64,000 nt of DNA from Bradyrhizobium sp. 138 (GTDB taxonomy: Bacteria > Pseudomonadota > Alphaproteobacteria > Rhizobiales > Xanthobacteraceae), in contig NZ_JADPKT010000063.1 of assembly GCF_023074075.1 (NCBI RefSeq), positions 124,001 through 188,000 on the forward strand, written 5' to 3'. A program made the translations under genes and the position numbers. This document shows, piece by piece, positions 36,111 to 45,458 of the stretch. A model generated the notes under the pieces. It was not told the DNA's origin, ran no database searches, and worked only from the letters and a program-made list of their open reading frames with translations. The stretch's first letter is position 1. Every line of letters starts with the position of its first letter.

Positions 36111-36752
36111 ATGCAGGCCAAGGCCCCTCCCCAGGACCGAATCCTCGACGCCGCCTTGCGCGTGTTCCGGCGCCACGGCTTCCGCCGCTCCTCGATCGAG
36201 CAGGCGGCGGAAGAAGCCGGACTGACACGGCAGGCGCTCTATCATCACTTCGCCTCCAAGGAGGCGCTGTTCCGCGCCGTGCTCGAGCGGATCTACGAGC
36301 AGGGGCTCGCTGCCGAAATCGCGGCCGCGAAAGCGGCGGAAGAAGCGGGCCTCGAGCTTGCCGACATCCTGGTCGCCGAGATCGGCGCGCGAATGCAGTC
36401 GCTGCTCGCTTCGCTCAAGGACTCGCCCCATACCGAGGAGCTGTTTTCCGAGCACCTCGCGCAGGCGCGCGACCTCTACCAGAGCTATTCCAATCGTTTC
36501 GCCGACGAGATCGCAACCACGATCGCGCGGGTGTGCCGCAAGCGAAAGCTTAACCTCGAAAGCGGCGTCAGCGTGCGCGAGCTCGCGCGCTGCGTCGAGA
36601 TGGCGATCCACGGCACCAAATCCGCTTTCCCTTCCATGCAGCCGGTCGACGCGTTCCTGAAACAGCTCGAGACCATGCTGCGCATGCTGATCGCCGGCGC
36701 GATGGCGCCGTCCGCAAAGAAGTCCCACCGCAAAACGGGAGTTCGAAAATGA
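36111..36752 (+). CDS. TetR/AcrR family transcriptional regulator
   Basis: 213-residue repressor. The N-terminal helix-turn-helix (ILDAALRVFRRHGFRRSSIEQ...GLTRQALYHHFASKEALFRAV, about 9-57) is typical TetR. The C-terminal ligand domain is not assignable. No Shine-Dalgarno is seen before the ATG. Its stop overlaps the next ATG by 4 bp (ATGA), so it is coupled to the oxidoreductase genes it probably regulates. A perfect inverted repeat overlies its promoter. Confidence 0.9.
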   Translation: MQAKAPPQDRILDAALRVFRRHGFRRSSIEQAAEEAGLTRQALYHHFASKEALFRAVLERIYEQGLAAEIAAAKAAEEAGLELADILVAEIGARMQSLLASLKDSPHTEELFSEHLAQARDLYQSYSNRFADEIATTIARVCRKRKLNLESGVSVRELARCVEMAIHGTKSAFPSMQPVDAFLKQLETMLRMLIAGAMAPSAKKSHRKTGVRK

Positions 36753-39436
36753 CCACCACGACCATCAATGGACGGCCTCTGGTGCTACCCGACGATCCGG
36801 ATGCGCTCTTGATCGACGTGATCCGCGATGGCGGCCTCACCGGCACCAAGCTCGTCTGCGGCTCCGGCGTCTGCGGCGCCTGCACCGTGCTGCTCGACGG
36901 CACGCCCGTCGTGAGCTGCCTGTTGCCGGCGCAGGCGGCCGCCGACAAATCGCTGACGACCATCGAGGGCGTCGGAGCAGCCGGATTGCATCCGGTGCAG
37001 AAGGCGTTCATGGCGCACGACGCCCTGCAATGCGGCTTCTGCACGCCCGGCTTCGTGGTCGAAGCCGCCGCCTTCCATGACAGCTGGCGTGCGACCAAGG
37101 GCGCGGCGACACCTTCGCGCGAGGAGATCGCCGCCGCGCTATCGGGACATCTCTGCCGCTGCGGCGCCTATGAAGGCATCTATCGCGCCGTCGCCGAGGC
37201 ATGCTCGGGCCGCTTCGACGGCAACGATCCCATCGCGCCGCGGCTGGAAGCCCGCGACAAGGTGACGGGACTGGCCCGCTACACCGTCGACATCCACCAT
37301 GACGGCCAACTCGAAGGCGTCATCCTGCGCGCGCACGTCGCGCATGCGAGGATCACCGGGCTCGATCTGGCGCCGGCGCGCGCCATTGCCGGTGTTACCG
37401 CTGTCGTTCCGCTGCTCGACGATGACAACATGGTCCGCTTCGTCGGCGCGCCGATTGCAGCCGTCGCGGCCAAGGATCGCCGCACCGCACTGAAGGCAAT
37501 CGCCGCGATCAGCTTCAAGCCCGAGCCTTTACCCGCAGTGATCGGGCTCGATGCAGCGCGGCGCGACGATGCGCCCGTCGTGTTCGAGAAGAAGGACCGC
37601 AAGCGTGCCGGCAACGTGTCCGAGGGCGCCGGCGGCGCTCCGGTGTCGTGGAAGGGCAATGTGCGCGGGCCTTCGGCGCCGTTCTCGCAAAAAGCCAGGC
37701 AGGCCAAGAGCTGGCTTGACGAGGCGCGCCAGCAAGGCAATCCGCTGCTGGTCGAGGAAACCTTCCGCGTCTCGACGCAACAGCACGCAAGCCTCGAACC
37801 ACATGCCGCCGTGGCCAGGTTCGATGGCGATCAGCTCACAGTGCACATCTCGACCCAGGCCATCCACGAGAGCATGGAGAAGATCGCCAAGCGTTATGGC
37901 CTTCCGCACGACAAGGTACGTGTGATCGCCGATCACGTCGGCGGCGGCTTCGGCTCCAAGGGCAGCCTTGGGCTGGAGACCATCGCCGCGATCGAGCTTG
38001 CGCGCGCCGCGAAGGCGCCGGTCCGCGTCGCCTTCGATCGTGAAGAGGAGCTTTCCGTCACCGGCTATCGTCCGGCCGCCGAGCTGAAGCTATCCTTGCT
38101 GCCTTCGACGGAAGGCCGCCTCAAGGCGCTGTCGCTCACCGCACATGCCGACACCGGCGCCGCCGTGAACTCGCTGATCGCGGGCCTGGCGCGGCTGATC
38201 TATCCGGCCGAAGCAAAAGAGCTCGTCGACTTCGACGTGCTCAGCAATTTGCCGCCCGGCGCGCCGTTCCGCGGCCCCGGCGGTCCGCCGATGTCGTTTG
38301 CGCTGGAGCAGGCGGTCGATGAAGCGGCGCTGCGCATGAAGGTCGATCCGATTCACCTGCGCAGGCTCTGGGACCCAGATCCCAACCGCCAGCGATTGTA
38401 CGACTGGGCTGCCGGCCTCGACGTCTGGAAGAACCGCAAGCCGGCCGCCTCGCAAACTGGCCGCTACCGGCGCGGCGTCGGCGTCGCCACCGGCTACTGG
38501 CTCTATCTCTGGCAGACCGGCTCCTCGATCGAACTCGCCACCAAGGGCGGCCGCATCGTCGCAAGCTGCGCGGTACAGGATATCGGCACGGGCACGCGGA
38601 GCGTGATCGCCAACACCGTCGCGAAGGCGTTCGATCTCGAGCCGCAGGATGTGGAGGTTCGCATCGGCCGCTCCAACCTGCCCCCCGGACCGGGCTCCGG
38701 CGGCAGCCGCGTCACCGCCTCGGTGGTGCCGCCGACCTTGCTCGCCATTGATAAGCTGAAAGCGGAAATCAAGCGCACCGCGTCACGCACACCTGCTCCG
38801 GGCTCGAACGCGCCGTGGCGCGAGATGATCGCGGCTTCTCCCGACATCGCCGTGTCGGCGAGACGTCAGGAGGACGGCAAGCCGCCGCCCGGCGTCAGGC
38901 CCGCGCTGCACGAGGCGGGCATCATGGGCCGGGTGTTCGGTTGGGTGCTGCGTCTGATGAACCACATGGTGGTCGGCGCCGGCGTGCCGAGCTCGGTGCA
39001 GGTGATGGAAGTCGAGGTCGATACCTGGCTCGGCCATGTGCGCGTGCTCAACGCCTATACGGGCCTCGCGGTCGGCAAGCTCGCCGCGCCGACGCTGGCG
39101 CGAAGCCAGGCCGCGGGCGCGGTGATCCAGGGCATCGGCTACGCACTCTATGAGTCGCGGGAGACCGATCCTTTAAGCGGCCACGTCCTGAGCGGCAGCA
39201 TGGAGGATTACCGCATTCCGGGGATTGGCGACATGCCGAAACTGGAAGTGCATTTCGACGAGGCCGGTTTCGAGCATGTACCGGGCGGCAGCGTCGGCAT
39301 CGGCGAAGTCGCCACCGTGCCTACCTCGCCCGCGATCGCCAACGCCATCCGCGATGCGATCGGCGTGAGACTGACCGAAATTCCGTTCCGGCCCGATCGT
39401 CTGGTGGCCGCGCTGAAAGGGAGGGATGCAGCATGA
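36749..39436 (+). CDS. Aldehyde/xanthine oxidoreductase: fused [2Fe-2S] and molybdopterin-binding subunits
   Basis: 895-residue fusion. Residues 1-150 are the iron-sulfur subunit with plant-type cluster Cys37, Cys42, Cys45, Cys57 and the second cluster Cys95, Cys98, Cys136, Cys138. From about 160 the molybdenum-cofactor subunit follows (AR...DKVTGLARYTVDI, then GGGFGSKG, RGPGGPP). The conserved catalytic Glu is in GIGEVATVPTSPAIANAI near the C-terminus. It hydroxylates aldehydes or N-heterocycles; substrate unknown. No Tat signal is seen, so it is cytoplasmic. It partners with the FAD subunit encoded next (4-bp overlap). No XdhC/PaoD-type cofactor insertase lies nearby. Confidence 0.9.
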   Translation: MTTTTINGRPLVLPDDPDALLIDVIRDGGLTGTKLVCGSGVCGACTVLLDGTPVVSCLLPAQAAADKSLTTIEGVGAAGLHPVQKAFMAHDALQCGFCTPGFVVEAAAFHDSWRATKGAATPSREEIAAALSGHLCRCGAYEGIYRAVAEACSGRFDGNDPIAPRLEARDKVTGLARYTVDIHHDGQLEGVILRAHVAHARITGLDLAPARAIAGVTAVVPLLDDDNMVRFVGAPIAAVAAKDRRTALKAIAAISFKPEPLPAVIGLDAARRDDAPVVFEKKDRKRAGNVSEGAGGAPVSWKGNVRGPSAPFSQKARQAKSWLDEARQQGNPLLVEETFRVSTQQHASLEPHAAVARFDGDQLTVHISTQAIHESMEKIAKRYGLPHDKVRVIADHVGGGFGSKGSLGLETIAAIELARAAKAPVRVAFDREEELSVTGYRPAAELKLSLLPSTEGRLKALSLTAHADTGAAVNSLIAGLARLIYPAEAKELVDFDVLSNLPPGAPFRGPGGPPMSFALEQAVDEAALRMKVDPIHLRRLWDPDPNRQRLYDWAAGLDVWKNRKPAASQTGRYRRGVGVATGYWLYLWQTGSSIELATKGGRIVASCAVQDIGTGTRSVIANTVAKAFDLEPQDVEVRIGRSNLPPGPGSGGSRVTASVVPPTLLAIDKLKAEIKRTASRTPAPGSNAPWREMIAASPDIAVSARRQEDGKPPPGVRPALHEAGIMGRVFGWVLRLMNHMVVGAGVPSSVQVMEVEVDTWLGHVRVLNAYTGLAVGKLAAPTLARSQAAGAVIQGIGYALYESRETDPLSGHVLSGSMEDYRIPGIGDMPKLEVHFDEAGFEHVPGGSVGIGEVATVPTSPAIANAIRDAIGVRLTEIPFRPDRLVAALKGRDAA

Positions 39437-40383
39437 GTGTCGCCGTCGTGACCGCCAAACCCACGCCTGAATTCCGCGCCGGAGGCACCGACTTCAGCGA
39501 ACGCCGCCGCAGCGGCGTGTCGCAGGGAATGCTGATCGATATCTCGGCCACCGGCGACAAGACGATCACCTGGGACGCCGACGGAGCAGCCCAGATCGGC
39601 GCGCTTACCACCATCGCCACGATCGCGACGGACGCTCGCATCGCCGCTGCCTATCCCGGTATTGCGGCGAGCGCGCATGGCCTCGCGACACCACAGGTGC
39701 GCCAGGTTGCAACGCTCGGCGGCAATCTCGCGCAACGTTCGCGCTGCTGGTATTTCCGCCGGGCCGACATCGATTGCCTGAAGAAAAGCGGTAGCACCTG
39801 CCCTGCCCGGTCAGGCAATCATCTCTATGGCGTTGCCTTCGATCTCGGCGACTGCGTCGCGCCGCATCCCTCGACCATGGCCGCAGCTCTGCTCGCTTAT
39901 GATGCGACCATCACCACGGACCGGCGCAGCGGATTGACGATTGCCGGCCTGCTCGGCGACGGCTCGGTCTCGCACGCCGATCATACACTCGCAGCAGGCG
40001 AGATGATCAAGAGCATTGCGCTTCCTGCTCCGCTTGAGGGCGAGCGCGCTTCCTACAAGCGCGCGATCAGCCGGACCTATGCGGAATGGCCGCTGGTGGA
40101 ACTCTGCGCCCGCGTCGTGATCGCCGGCGGCAAGTTCCAGCTCGTGCGTCTCGCTGCAGGCGGCGTCGCGCCCGTGCCGCTTCGCCTCACCGCCGCGGAA
40201 GTCGCGCTCAGTGGCAAGATTGCCAATGCGGCATCGATCGCAGAAGCGGCGAAAGCGGCGACCTCGGGCGCCCAACCATTGCCGATGACGGCCTACAAGC
40301 TCGATCTTCTGCAAGGGCTGATGCGCGACGTGCTGGAGCGGCTTTCGGATGAGCTGGTAGCGCACGCCACGAAGCCGCTGTAG
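39433..40383 (+). CDS. FAD-binding subunit of the oxidoreductase, PaoB-like with extra [4Fe-4S] cysteines
   Basis: 316-residue FAD subunit of the xanthine-oxidase family. The FAD loop ATLGGNL (93-99) is present. An insertion right after it carries Cys105, Cys115, Cys123 and Cys141 (CWYFR...C...STC...DCVAPHPS), the pattern that binds a [4Fe-4S] cluster in E. coli PaoB (YagS). This points to a PaoABC-like aldehyde oxidoreductase rather than a xanthine dehydrogenase. Its stop codon TAG lies exactly at the junction with repeat copy B. ATGA overlap with the preceding gene. Confidence 0.88.
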   Translation: MSVAVVTAKPTPEFRAGGTDFSERRRSGVSQGMLIDISATGDKTITWDADGAAQIGALTTIATIATDARIAAAYPGIAASAHGLATPQVRQVATLGGNLAQRSRCWYFRRADIDCLKKSGSTCPARSGNHLYGVAFDLGDCVAPHPSTMAAALLAYDATITTDRRSGLTIAGLLGDGSVSHADHTLAAGEMIKSIALPAPLEGERASYKRAISRTYAEWPLVELCARVVIAGGKFQLVRLAAGGVAPVPLRLTAAEVALSGKIANAASIAEAAKAATSGAQPLPMTAYKLDLLQGLMRDVLERLSDELVAHATKPL

Positions 40384-40495
40384 CCAACGCCTGGACAACG
40401 AGCTGCAAGCGGTAAGCGTGCACTGAGCACACGCGCTTCGCAGGAAGCATTTCAATCGGGCATGACTTCGCAGGAAGGTGTGCCCGTTTTCATTT
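40383..40495 (+). repeat. Direct repeat copy B (duplicate of the DUF1150 3' end and terminator)
   Basis: 113 bp related to 35846-35963. It begins at the last base of the FAD-subunit stop codon. The DUF1150 coding remnant is frameshifted by one missing base. The terminator stem is retained in weaker form (GGGCATGACTTC / GAAGGTGTGCCC) with TTTTC after it. Confidence 0.88.
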
Positions 40496-40577
40496 GATAA
40501 GGGTAGCGCTTTCCAGCTTCGATCGGTTGGCGCCGTATCCAAATTGATCGTCCGACCCGAAGCTGCTTAGATGCGCC

Positions 40578-41204
40578 ATGTCGCCGAAAGTCGAACGTCT
40601 GCCCAAGCAGCAATTGTGGTTTCCGGCCGGGCGCTATTTCCTGCGCACCATCAAGCGCGATGACGCCTCGCAGCGCTGGGCGGACTGGTTGTCCGACCCC
40701 TGGACAGTGCATGTCCTCAACACGTCACCGCGCGTGATGACCAAGGCTGACATCGGCGACTACATCAAATCCTTCGATCAGCGCGAACGGCTGCTGCTCG
40801 GGATATTCGAACGCGGCAGCCGCATGCACGTCGGCTTCATTCGCGTCGACATCAATACCTCAGCCGGCGAGGCACTCGTCAGCGCCGTCATCGGCGAAAA
40901 GGAGCACCGTAACCGCGGAGCAACGGCGAACGCTTTCGTGCCGTTGCTCCGGTTCGTGTTCGACGGTCTCGAGCTGAGCCGCATCCACGCCTTCGTGCTG
41001 GAGCGGAATCAAACGACGATTGGGTATTTATTGAAGCTCGGCTGGACGCTCGATCCTGGACTTGAAAAGCCGGTGCGATCACATACCGACGGATCCCTGC
41101 TGGTCCTGCGCCGGATGACGTGGGACCGGCCAGGTTTCCAAGCGTATCAGAACACCCGGATCGGGCAGCGCATCATGAAGCGTCTGGAGGCGGCTCAGGG
41201 CTGA
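40578..41204 (+). CDS. GNAT family N-acetyltransferase
   Basis: 208-residue acetyltransferase of the RimJ/RimL-like type (Acetyltransf_3). The core strand VGFIRVDI, the acetyl-CoA loop region EKEHRNRGATANAF and the ERNQTTIGYLLKLGWT segment fit. Substrate unknown. The first residues (MSPKVERLPKQQLWFPAGRYFLRTI) form the usual lead-in. It is convergent with the outer-membrane protein gene. Confidence 0.82.
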   Translation: MSPKVERLPKQQLWFPAGRYFLRTIKRDDASQRWADWLSDPWTVHVLNTSPRVMTKADIGDYIKSFDQRERLLLGIFERGSRMHVGFIRVDINTSAGEALVSAVIGEKEHRNRGATANAFVPLLRFVFDGLELSRIHAFVLERNQTTIGYLLKLGWTLDPGLEKPVRSHTDGSLLVLRRMTWDRPGFQAYQNTRIGQRIMKRLEAAQG

Positions 41205-41222
41205 TGCGGTGTCCTGTCCAGA

Positions 41223-42056
41223 TCAGTATTTCGCGACCACCGGCGATCCACCAAAGCGATAGTTGATCCCGACCTTCACGATGTCGATGTCCTGACGGAT
41301 ATCGATAAAAGCGGTCGTTGGGCCGCTCGGATTGAAGAAACCCACGCGCTTGCTGTCGAAGCCATAGTGATCGTACTCAACCAGGGCCGACCAGTTCGGA
41401 GCAAACGCCCACTCGAAGCCGACGCCTGCAGTCCATCCAATCCTGTCGGTGCTGGTGCTTGCGCTACAGGCGGTGAAGGCCGGAAATACTCCACAAGGGA
41501 CGCCGCCAATGAAGGCAAAATTGTCCAGGCTGTAGCGATCATGCGCAAAGCCGACGCCGCCTTTGCCGTAAACAAGAAACCGATCCCATGTGTAGCCGAC
41601 GCGGCCCGTGACGCTCGCAACCCAATCCGTTCGGGTCGAGAGCGTTGCCGGATTTCCGGCCTTGCCCCCGAAGAACGGATCGTTCGCGATGCCACGAATA
41701 TCCGTCGCCGTGAAATCGCCTGCGACACCGATCAGCCAATTGCTGGAAAACTGGTAGTCGCAGCCCGCCTGCGCGCCACCGACGACGCCGACGTCGCTAT
41801 TCACGCCGATCCGGTCACCGGGCACCAGGCCGGTCGTCATAAACCCAAGGCCCGGTGCCCCCGTCGTAATGCCTGGATCTGTGAAGCCCGTCTTGCTCGC
41901 GCCACCGCCGATATGGCCCCCGACATAGCAGCCGGTCCAGCTGAAGGGCACGGCCGCCGCGACCGGGGCCTTCGTGTAGGGTCGGGCTGCCAAATCTGCA
42001 GCTTGAGCAGAGCCCGCGACAATCAGGGCCGACATCGCCAGCAGCAATCGTTCCAT
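41223..42056 (-). CDS. Outer-membrane beta-barrel protein (Omp25/31-like)
   Basis: 277-residue protein with a signal peptide (MERLLLAMSALIVAGSAQAA) and eight-strand porin-like barrel features: alternating aromatic strands such as FSWTGCYVGGHIGGG at the start and IVKVGINYRFGG just before the C-terminal end. This is the family abundant in Bradyrhizobium and Brucella. ATG 42056 is used; the one at 42062 precedes it by two codons. The role is probably structural or in envelope integrity. Confidence 0.88.
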   Translation of the reverse strand: MERLLLAMSALIVAGSAQAADLAARPYTKAPVAAAVPFSWTGCYVGGHIGGGASKTGFTDPGITTGAPGLGFMTTGLVPGDRIGVNSDVGVVGGAQAGCDYQFSSNWLIGVAGDFTATDIRGIANDPFFGGKAGNPATLSTRTDWVASVTGRVGYTWDRFLVYGKGGVGFAHDRYSLDNFAFIGGVPCGVFPAFTACSASTSTDRIGWTAGVGFEWAFAPNWSALVEYDHYGFDSKRVGFFNPSGPTTAFIDIRQDIDIVKVGINYRFGGSPVVAKY

Positions 42057-42251
42057 GACCATCCCCTACAATCGAAAATAGAAATATCTCTTAGGGTACA
42101 CCGGTCAGCCGTCACGCGCTGTATTCGGCCTGCAACACTCCGACACATTCGAAATGCCCGTCTTCCGTGCAGAAGCGGGGGTTATCAAGCTGGCGCTTGC
42201 ACTGAGCAAGGCCGGCTGGAGATTCATCTGAACAATTGGAGAGCCGGCTTG

Positions 42252-42713
42252 CTACGCCGCCGTCGCCGGCGGCAGGGCCAGCACCGAATAGATCGCCTGG
42301 GCATCGCGCGAGGCGCGGAGTTTCTTGGCGATGTCCTGGTCGCGGAGGAGGCGGGCGATGCGGGCGAGCGCCTTGAGGTGATCGGCGCCGGCGCCTTCGG
42401 GGGCCAGCAACAGGAAGACGAGATCGACCGGCTGGCCGTCCATGGCCTCGAAATCGATCGGACGATCGAGCCGCGCGAACAGGCCAAAAATCTTTTCGAG
42501 CTTGGGCAGCTTGCCGTGCGGAATGGCGACGCCGTAGCCGACCGCGGTGGTGCCGAGCTTCTCACGCTGCAGCAGCACCTCGAATACGGAGCGCTCGTTC
42601 TGGCCGGTCAGCTCGGCGGCCTTGGCCGCGAGCTCCTGCAGGGCCTGCTTCTTGCTGTTGACCTTCAATGCCGGGAGAATCGCCTCGGGTGCGACCAGAT
42701 CGGTAATCGGCAT
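42252..42713 (-). CDS. ptsN: PTS IIA-like nitrogen regulatory protein PtsN (EIIA-Ntr)
   Basis: 153-residue terminal phospho-acceptor of the nitrogen PTS. Phosphorylatable His66 is in GVAIPHGKLP. In Proteobacteria it regulates potassium transport, sensor kinases and sigma-54-linked metabolism. It lies downstream of rpoN and hpf, the standard order. Confidence 0.96.
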   Translation of the reverse strand: MPITDLVAPEAILPALKVNSKKQALQELAAKAAELTGQNERSVFEVLLQREKLGTTAVGYGVAIPHGKLPKLEKIFGLFARLDRPIDFEAMDGQPVDLVFLLLAPEGAGADHLKALARIARLLRDQDIAKKLRASRDAQAIYSVLALPPATAA

Positions 42714-42932
42714 GGAGGGTTTCCGAGGTGAATTAGACCGTCAGGTTCCGAATTGGCCAGCTTGGAGAGAAACCACGCCGGGCCGGCGTCAAGAAGGTGA
42801 AGCACGAGGCGGACTTAGCCCCGGTCCTGATGTGGGGCGCTTCTACTCCAACGCAATCCCGGTGCCAACTCCCGCGTGCGGCTTTGCCACGGTCATTGTT
42901 AAGGCCCGGGATCGTACGGACCCCGCCTCGGC

Positions 42933-43550
42933 CTATCCGCCCGCCTTGTCATCGACCTTGCCGTTCACCTTGGCCCCCGGCGGATCGATCCAGCCCACAT
43001 TGCCATCCGGCCGGCGGTAAATGATGTTCACCCGGCCCGAAGAGCCATGCTGGAATACCAGGCAAGGGGCGCCGCTGAGATCGAGTTCCATGACCGCCTC
43101 GCTGACCGAGAGCTGCCTCAACGAGGTGGTTTGCTCCGCGATGATCACGGGGCTGTAGCCGGTGACTTCCTCTTCGCCCTCTCCGGGCCCCTCCAGCACG
43201 TAAGCCGTCGCATCGAGCGCAGCCATCGCCTCGGAGGCGACGTGGGCCTTGCGGGCGGAGCGGTCCTTGAGCCGGTTCTTGTAGCGGCGCAGCCGCTTCT
43301 CGATCATCAGCAGCGCCTGGTCGGCGCTGGCATAGGCATCCGGCGCGTTCGAATCGGCCTCCAGCGTGATTCCCGAATCGAGGTGCAGGGCGCAATCGGT
43401 GCGGAAGCCGAAGCCGTCCTTGCTGAGCGTGATGTGGCCGGAATAATTGCCGTCGAAATATTTGCGCAGCACCTCGTCGGTGCGGTCGGCAACGCGGCCG
43501 CGCAGGGCCTCACCGACGCTGATGCTCTTGCCCGAAATCCGAAGAGTCAT
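42933..43550 (-). CDS. hpf: Ribosome hibernation promoting factor, long form
   Basis: 205-residue long HPF. The N-terminal sigma-54-modulation/RaiA domain (about 1-105) starts MTLRISGKSISVGEALRGRV. The C-terminal dimerisation domain (about 145-205) ends near HGSSGRVNIIYRRPDGNVGWIDP. Long HPF alone can form 100S ribosome dimers in stationary phase. ATG 43550 is chosen because family similarity begins there. Between rpoN and ptsN. Confidence 0.95.
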   Translation of the reverse strand: MTLRISGKSISVGEALRGRVADRTDEVLRKYFDGNYSGHITLSKDGFGFRTDCALHLDSGITLEADSNAPDAYASADQALLMIEKRLRRYKNRLKDRSARKAHVASEAMAALDATAYVLEGPGEGEEEVTGYSPVIIAEQTTSLRQLSVSEAVMELDLSGAPCLVFQHGSSGRVNIIYRRPDGNVGWIDPPGAKVNGKVDDKAGG

Positions 43551-43747
43551 GGATGCCTCGCTTGGTTTGCTCCTCAGCTGCGACGACGAATCATCGCGGC
43601 TGAAGTCGTTCCCTGCGCATGATCTCCCCACGAACCCTTTCCGCGTTTGTCGGGCGAGAGGACCGCTGTGCACTTGTCCGGATCATGCGCATGCCTGGAT
43701 CGGTTGCAAAGGGGGGCCGAGAGTAGCGCGATTTCGCGCCAGCGCAA

Positions 43748-45367
43748 TCACGCCGGTTCGGGGTTGCGGGAACGATCGGACAAGGCGGTGGAGAGGACGT
43801 TTCCAAGAGCGCTCTGCTTGTCGCGGCGGCGTTGCACCGAAGAAGGAATGCGCATGGCTTCGCGGTACTTCGCGACCGTGCGGCGGGCAATATCAATGCC
43901 CGAGGCGCGCAAGCGTTCCACGATGGTGTCGTCCGACAGGATCGCCGCGGGCGCTTCCGAATCGATCAGCTGCTTGATGTGGTGGCGCACGGCTTCGGCG
44001 GAATGAGCCTCGCCGCCGTCGGCCGAGGCGATCGAGGCCGTGAAGAAATATTTCAGCTCGAACGTGCCGCGATTGGTCGCCATATATTTGTTGGCGGTGA
44101 CGCGCGACACCGTGGATTCATGCATCTGGATGGCGTCGGCGACGGCCTTCAGATTGAGCGGCCGCAAATGCGCCACGCCGTAGGTGAAGAAGCCATCCTG
44201 CTGGCGCACGATCTCGGTTGCAACCTTCAGGATGGTGCGGGCGCGCTGGTCGAGCGCGCGCACCAGCCAGGTCGCGTTCTGGAGCGCGTCGGTGAAATAG
44301 GACTTGTCGCCGTCCTTGCCGATCTTCTTCGACAGCTCGGAATAGTAGGTCTGGTTGACCAGCACACGCGGCAGGGTGTCGCTGTTGAGCTCGACATGCC
44401 AGCCGCCGTCGGGGCCCGGGCGGACATAGACGTCAGGCACCATGGTCTGCAGCCGCGCCGAGCCGAACTTCATGCCGGGCTTGGGATTGAGGCGGCGGAT
44501 CTCGCCGATCATGTCGGCGATGTCCTCGTCGTCGACGCCGCAGATCTTGCGCAAGGCCACGATGTCGCGCTTGGCGAGGAGATCGAGATGCTCGACCAGG
44601 GCCTGCATTGCGGGGTCATAGCGGTCGAGCTCGCGGAGCTGGATCGCCAGGCATTCGCTGAGGGATCGCGCGCAGACGCCGGGCGGATCGAATTTTTGCA
44701 GCACGGCAAGGACGCCTTCGACGTCGGCTTGCGATGCGCCAAGACGCTCGGCGGCCTGGCCGAGATCACCCGGCAGATAGCCGGCCTCGTCGACGAGGTC
44801 GATCAGATACTGACCGATCATGCGCTGCGCAGGGGCGGTGAACGCCACCGAGAGCTGCTCGGCGAGATGGTCCGACAGCGTCAGCTCAGCGGCGACGAAG
44901 GCTTCGAGATTGTAGTCCTCCTCGCCGGAGGCGCCGCCGCCCCATTCGGTATAGGTGGTCGGCGCAGCGTCCTGGGCGTTGCGCGCCGCGGCCTCGGCCG
45001 GCTCCTCGGAGAAGACGTTGTCCAGGCCCGTGTCCAGGGTCTGCTCGATCTCGGCGCGGGTGCCGAGATCCTTGCTCATCCATTCTTCCTGGCCCGGCTC
45101 GAAGCCTTCCGCACTGCCGCCGAAGCCGTCGTCACCTTGGCCGCCGGCCTCGTCGCCATCGCCGTATTGGCCGGCATCAGTGGGGGTCTCGCCGGCGGGG
45201 GCCTCGTCATTGGCCCGTTCCAGCAAGGGGTTACGCTCGAGCTCCTCTTCCACAAACGTCGTGAGATCGAGATTGGACAATTGCAGCAGCTTGATCGCCT
45301 GCATCAACTGCGGCGTCATGACCAGCGACTGCGATTGCCGGAACTCTAGTCTCTGCGTAAGCGCCAT
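43748..45367 (-). CDS. rpoN: RNA polymerase sigma-54 factor
   Basis: 539-residue sigma-54. The Gln/Leu-rich region I starts at the N-terminus (RLEFRQSQSLVMTPQLMQAIKLL), an acidic region II follows, then the core-binding domain. The DNA-binding RpoN box ARRTVAKYRE spans 494-503. It directs activator-dependent transcription at -24/-12 promoters for nitrogen metabolism and fixation. Bradyrhizobium often has two copies; which this is cannot be told here. It follows lptB with a 91-bp gap. Confidence 0.96.
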   Translation of the reverse strand: MALTQRLEFRQSQSLVMTPQLMQAIKLLQLSNLDLTTFVEEELERNPLLERANDEAPAGETPTDAGQYGDGDEAGGQGDDGFGGSAEGFEPGQEEWMSKDLGTRAEIEQTLDTGLDNVFSEEPAEAAARNAQDAAPTTYTEWGGGASGEEDYNLEAFVAAELTLSDHLAEQLSVAFTAPAQRMIGQYLIDLVDEAGYLPGDLGQAAERLGASQADVEGVLAVLQKFDPPGVCARSLSECLAIQLRELDRYDPAMQALVEHLDLLAKRDIVALRKICGVDDEDIADMIGEIRRLNPKPGMKFGSARLQTMVPDVYVRPGPDGGWHVELNSDTLPRVLVNQTYYSELSKKIGKDGDKSYFTDALQNATWLVRALDQRARTILKVATEIVRQQDGFFTYGVAHLRPLNLKAVADAIQMHESTVSRVTANKYMATNRGTFELKYFFTASIASADGGEAHSAEAVRHHIKQLIDSEAPAAILSDDTIVERLRASGIDIARRTVAKYREAMRIPSSVQRRRDKQSALGNVLSTALSDRSRNPEPA

Positions 45368-45458
45368 GAAGCAAGAACCGTTCCCAAAAAATTGGTCCGA
45401 TTTTTGCTTATCCTAGTCCGGGCCCGATGTACACGTCTTGACGAAACGCAAAAACGGG

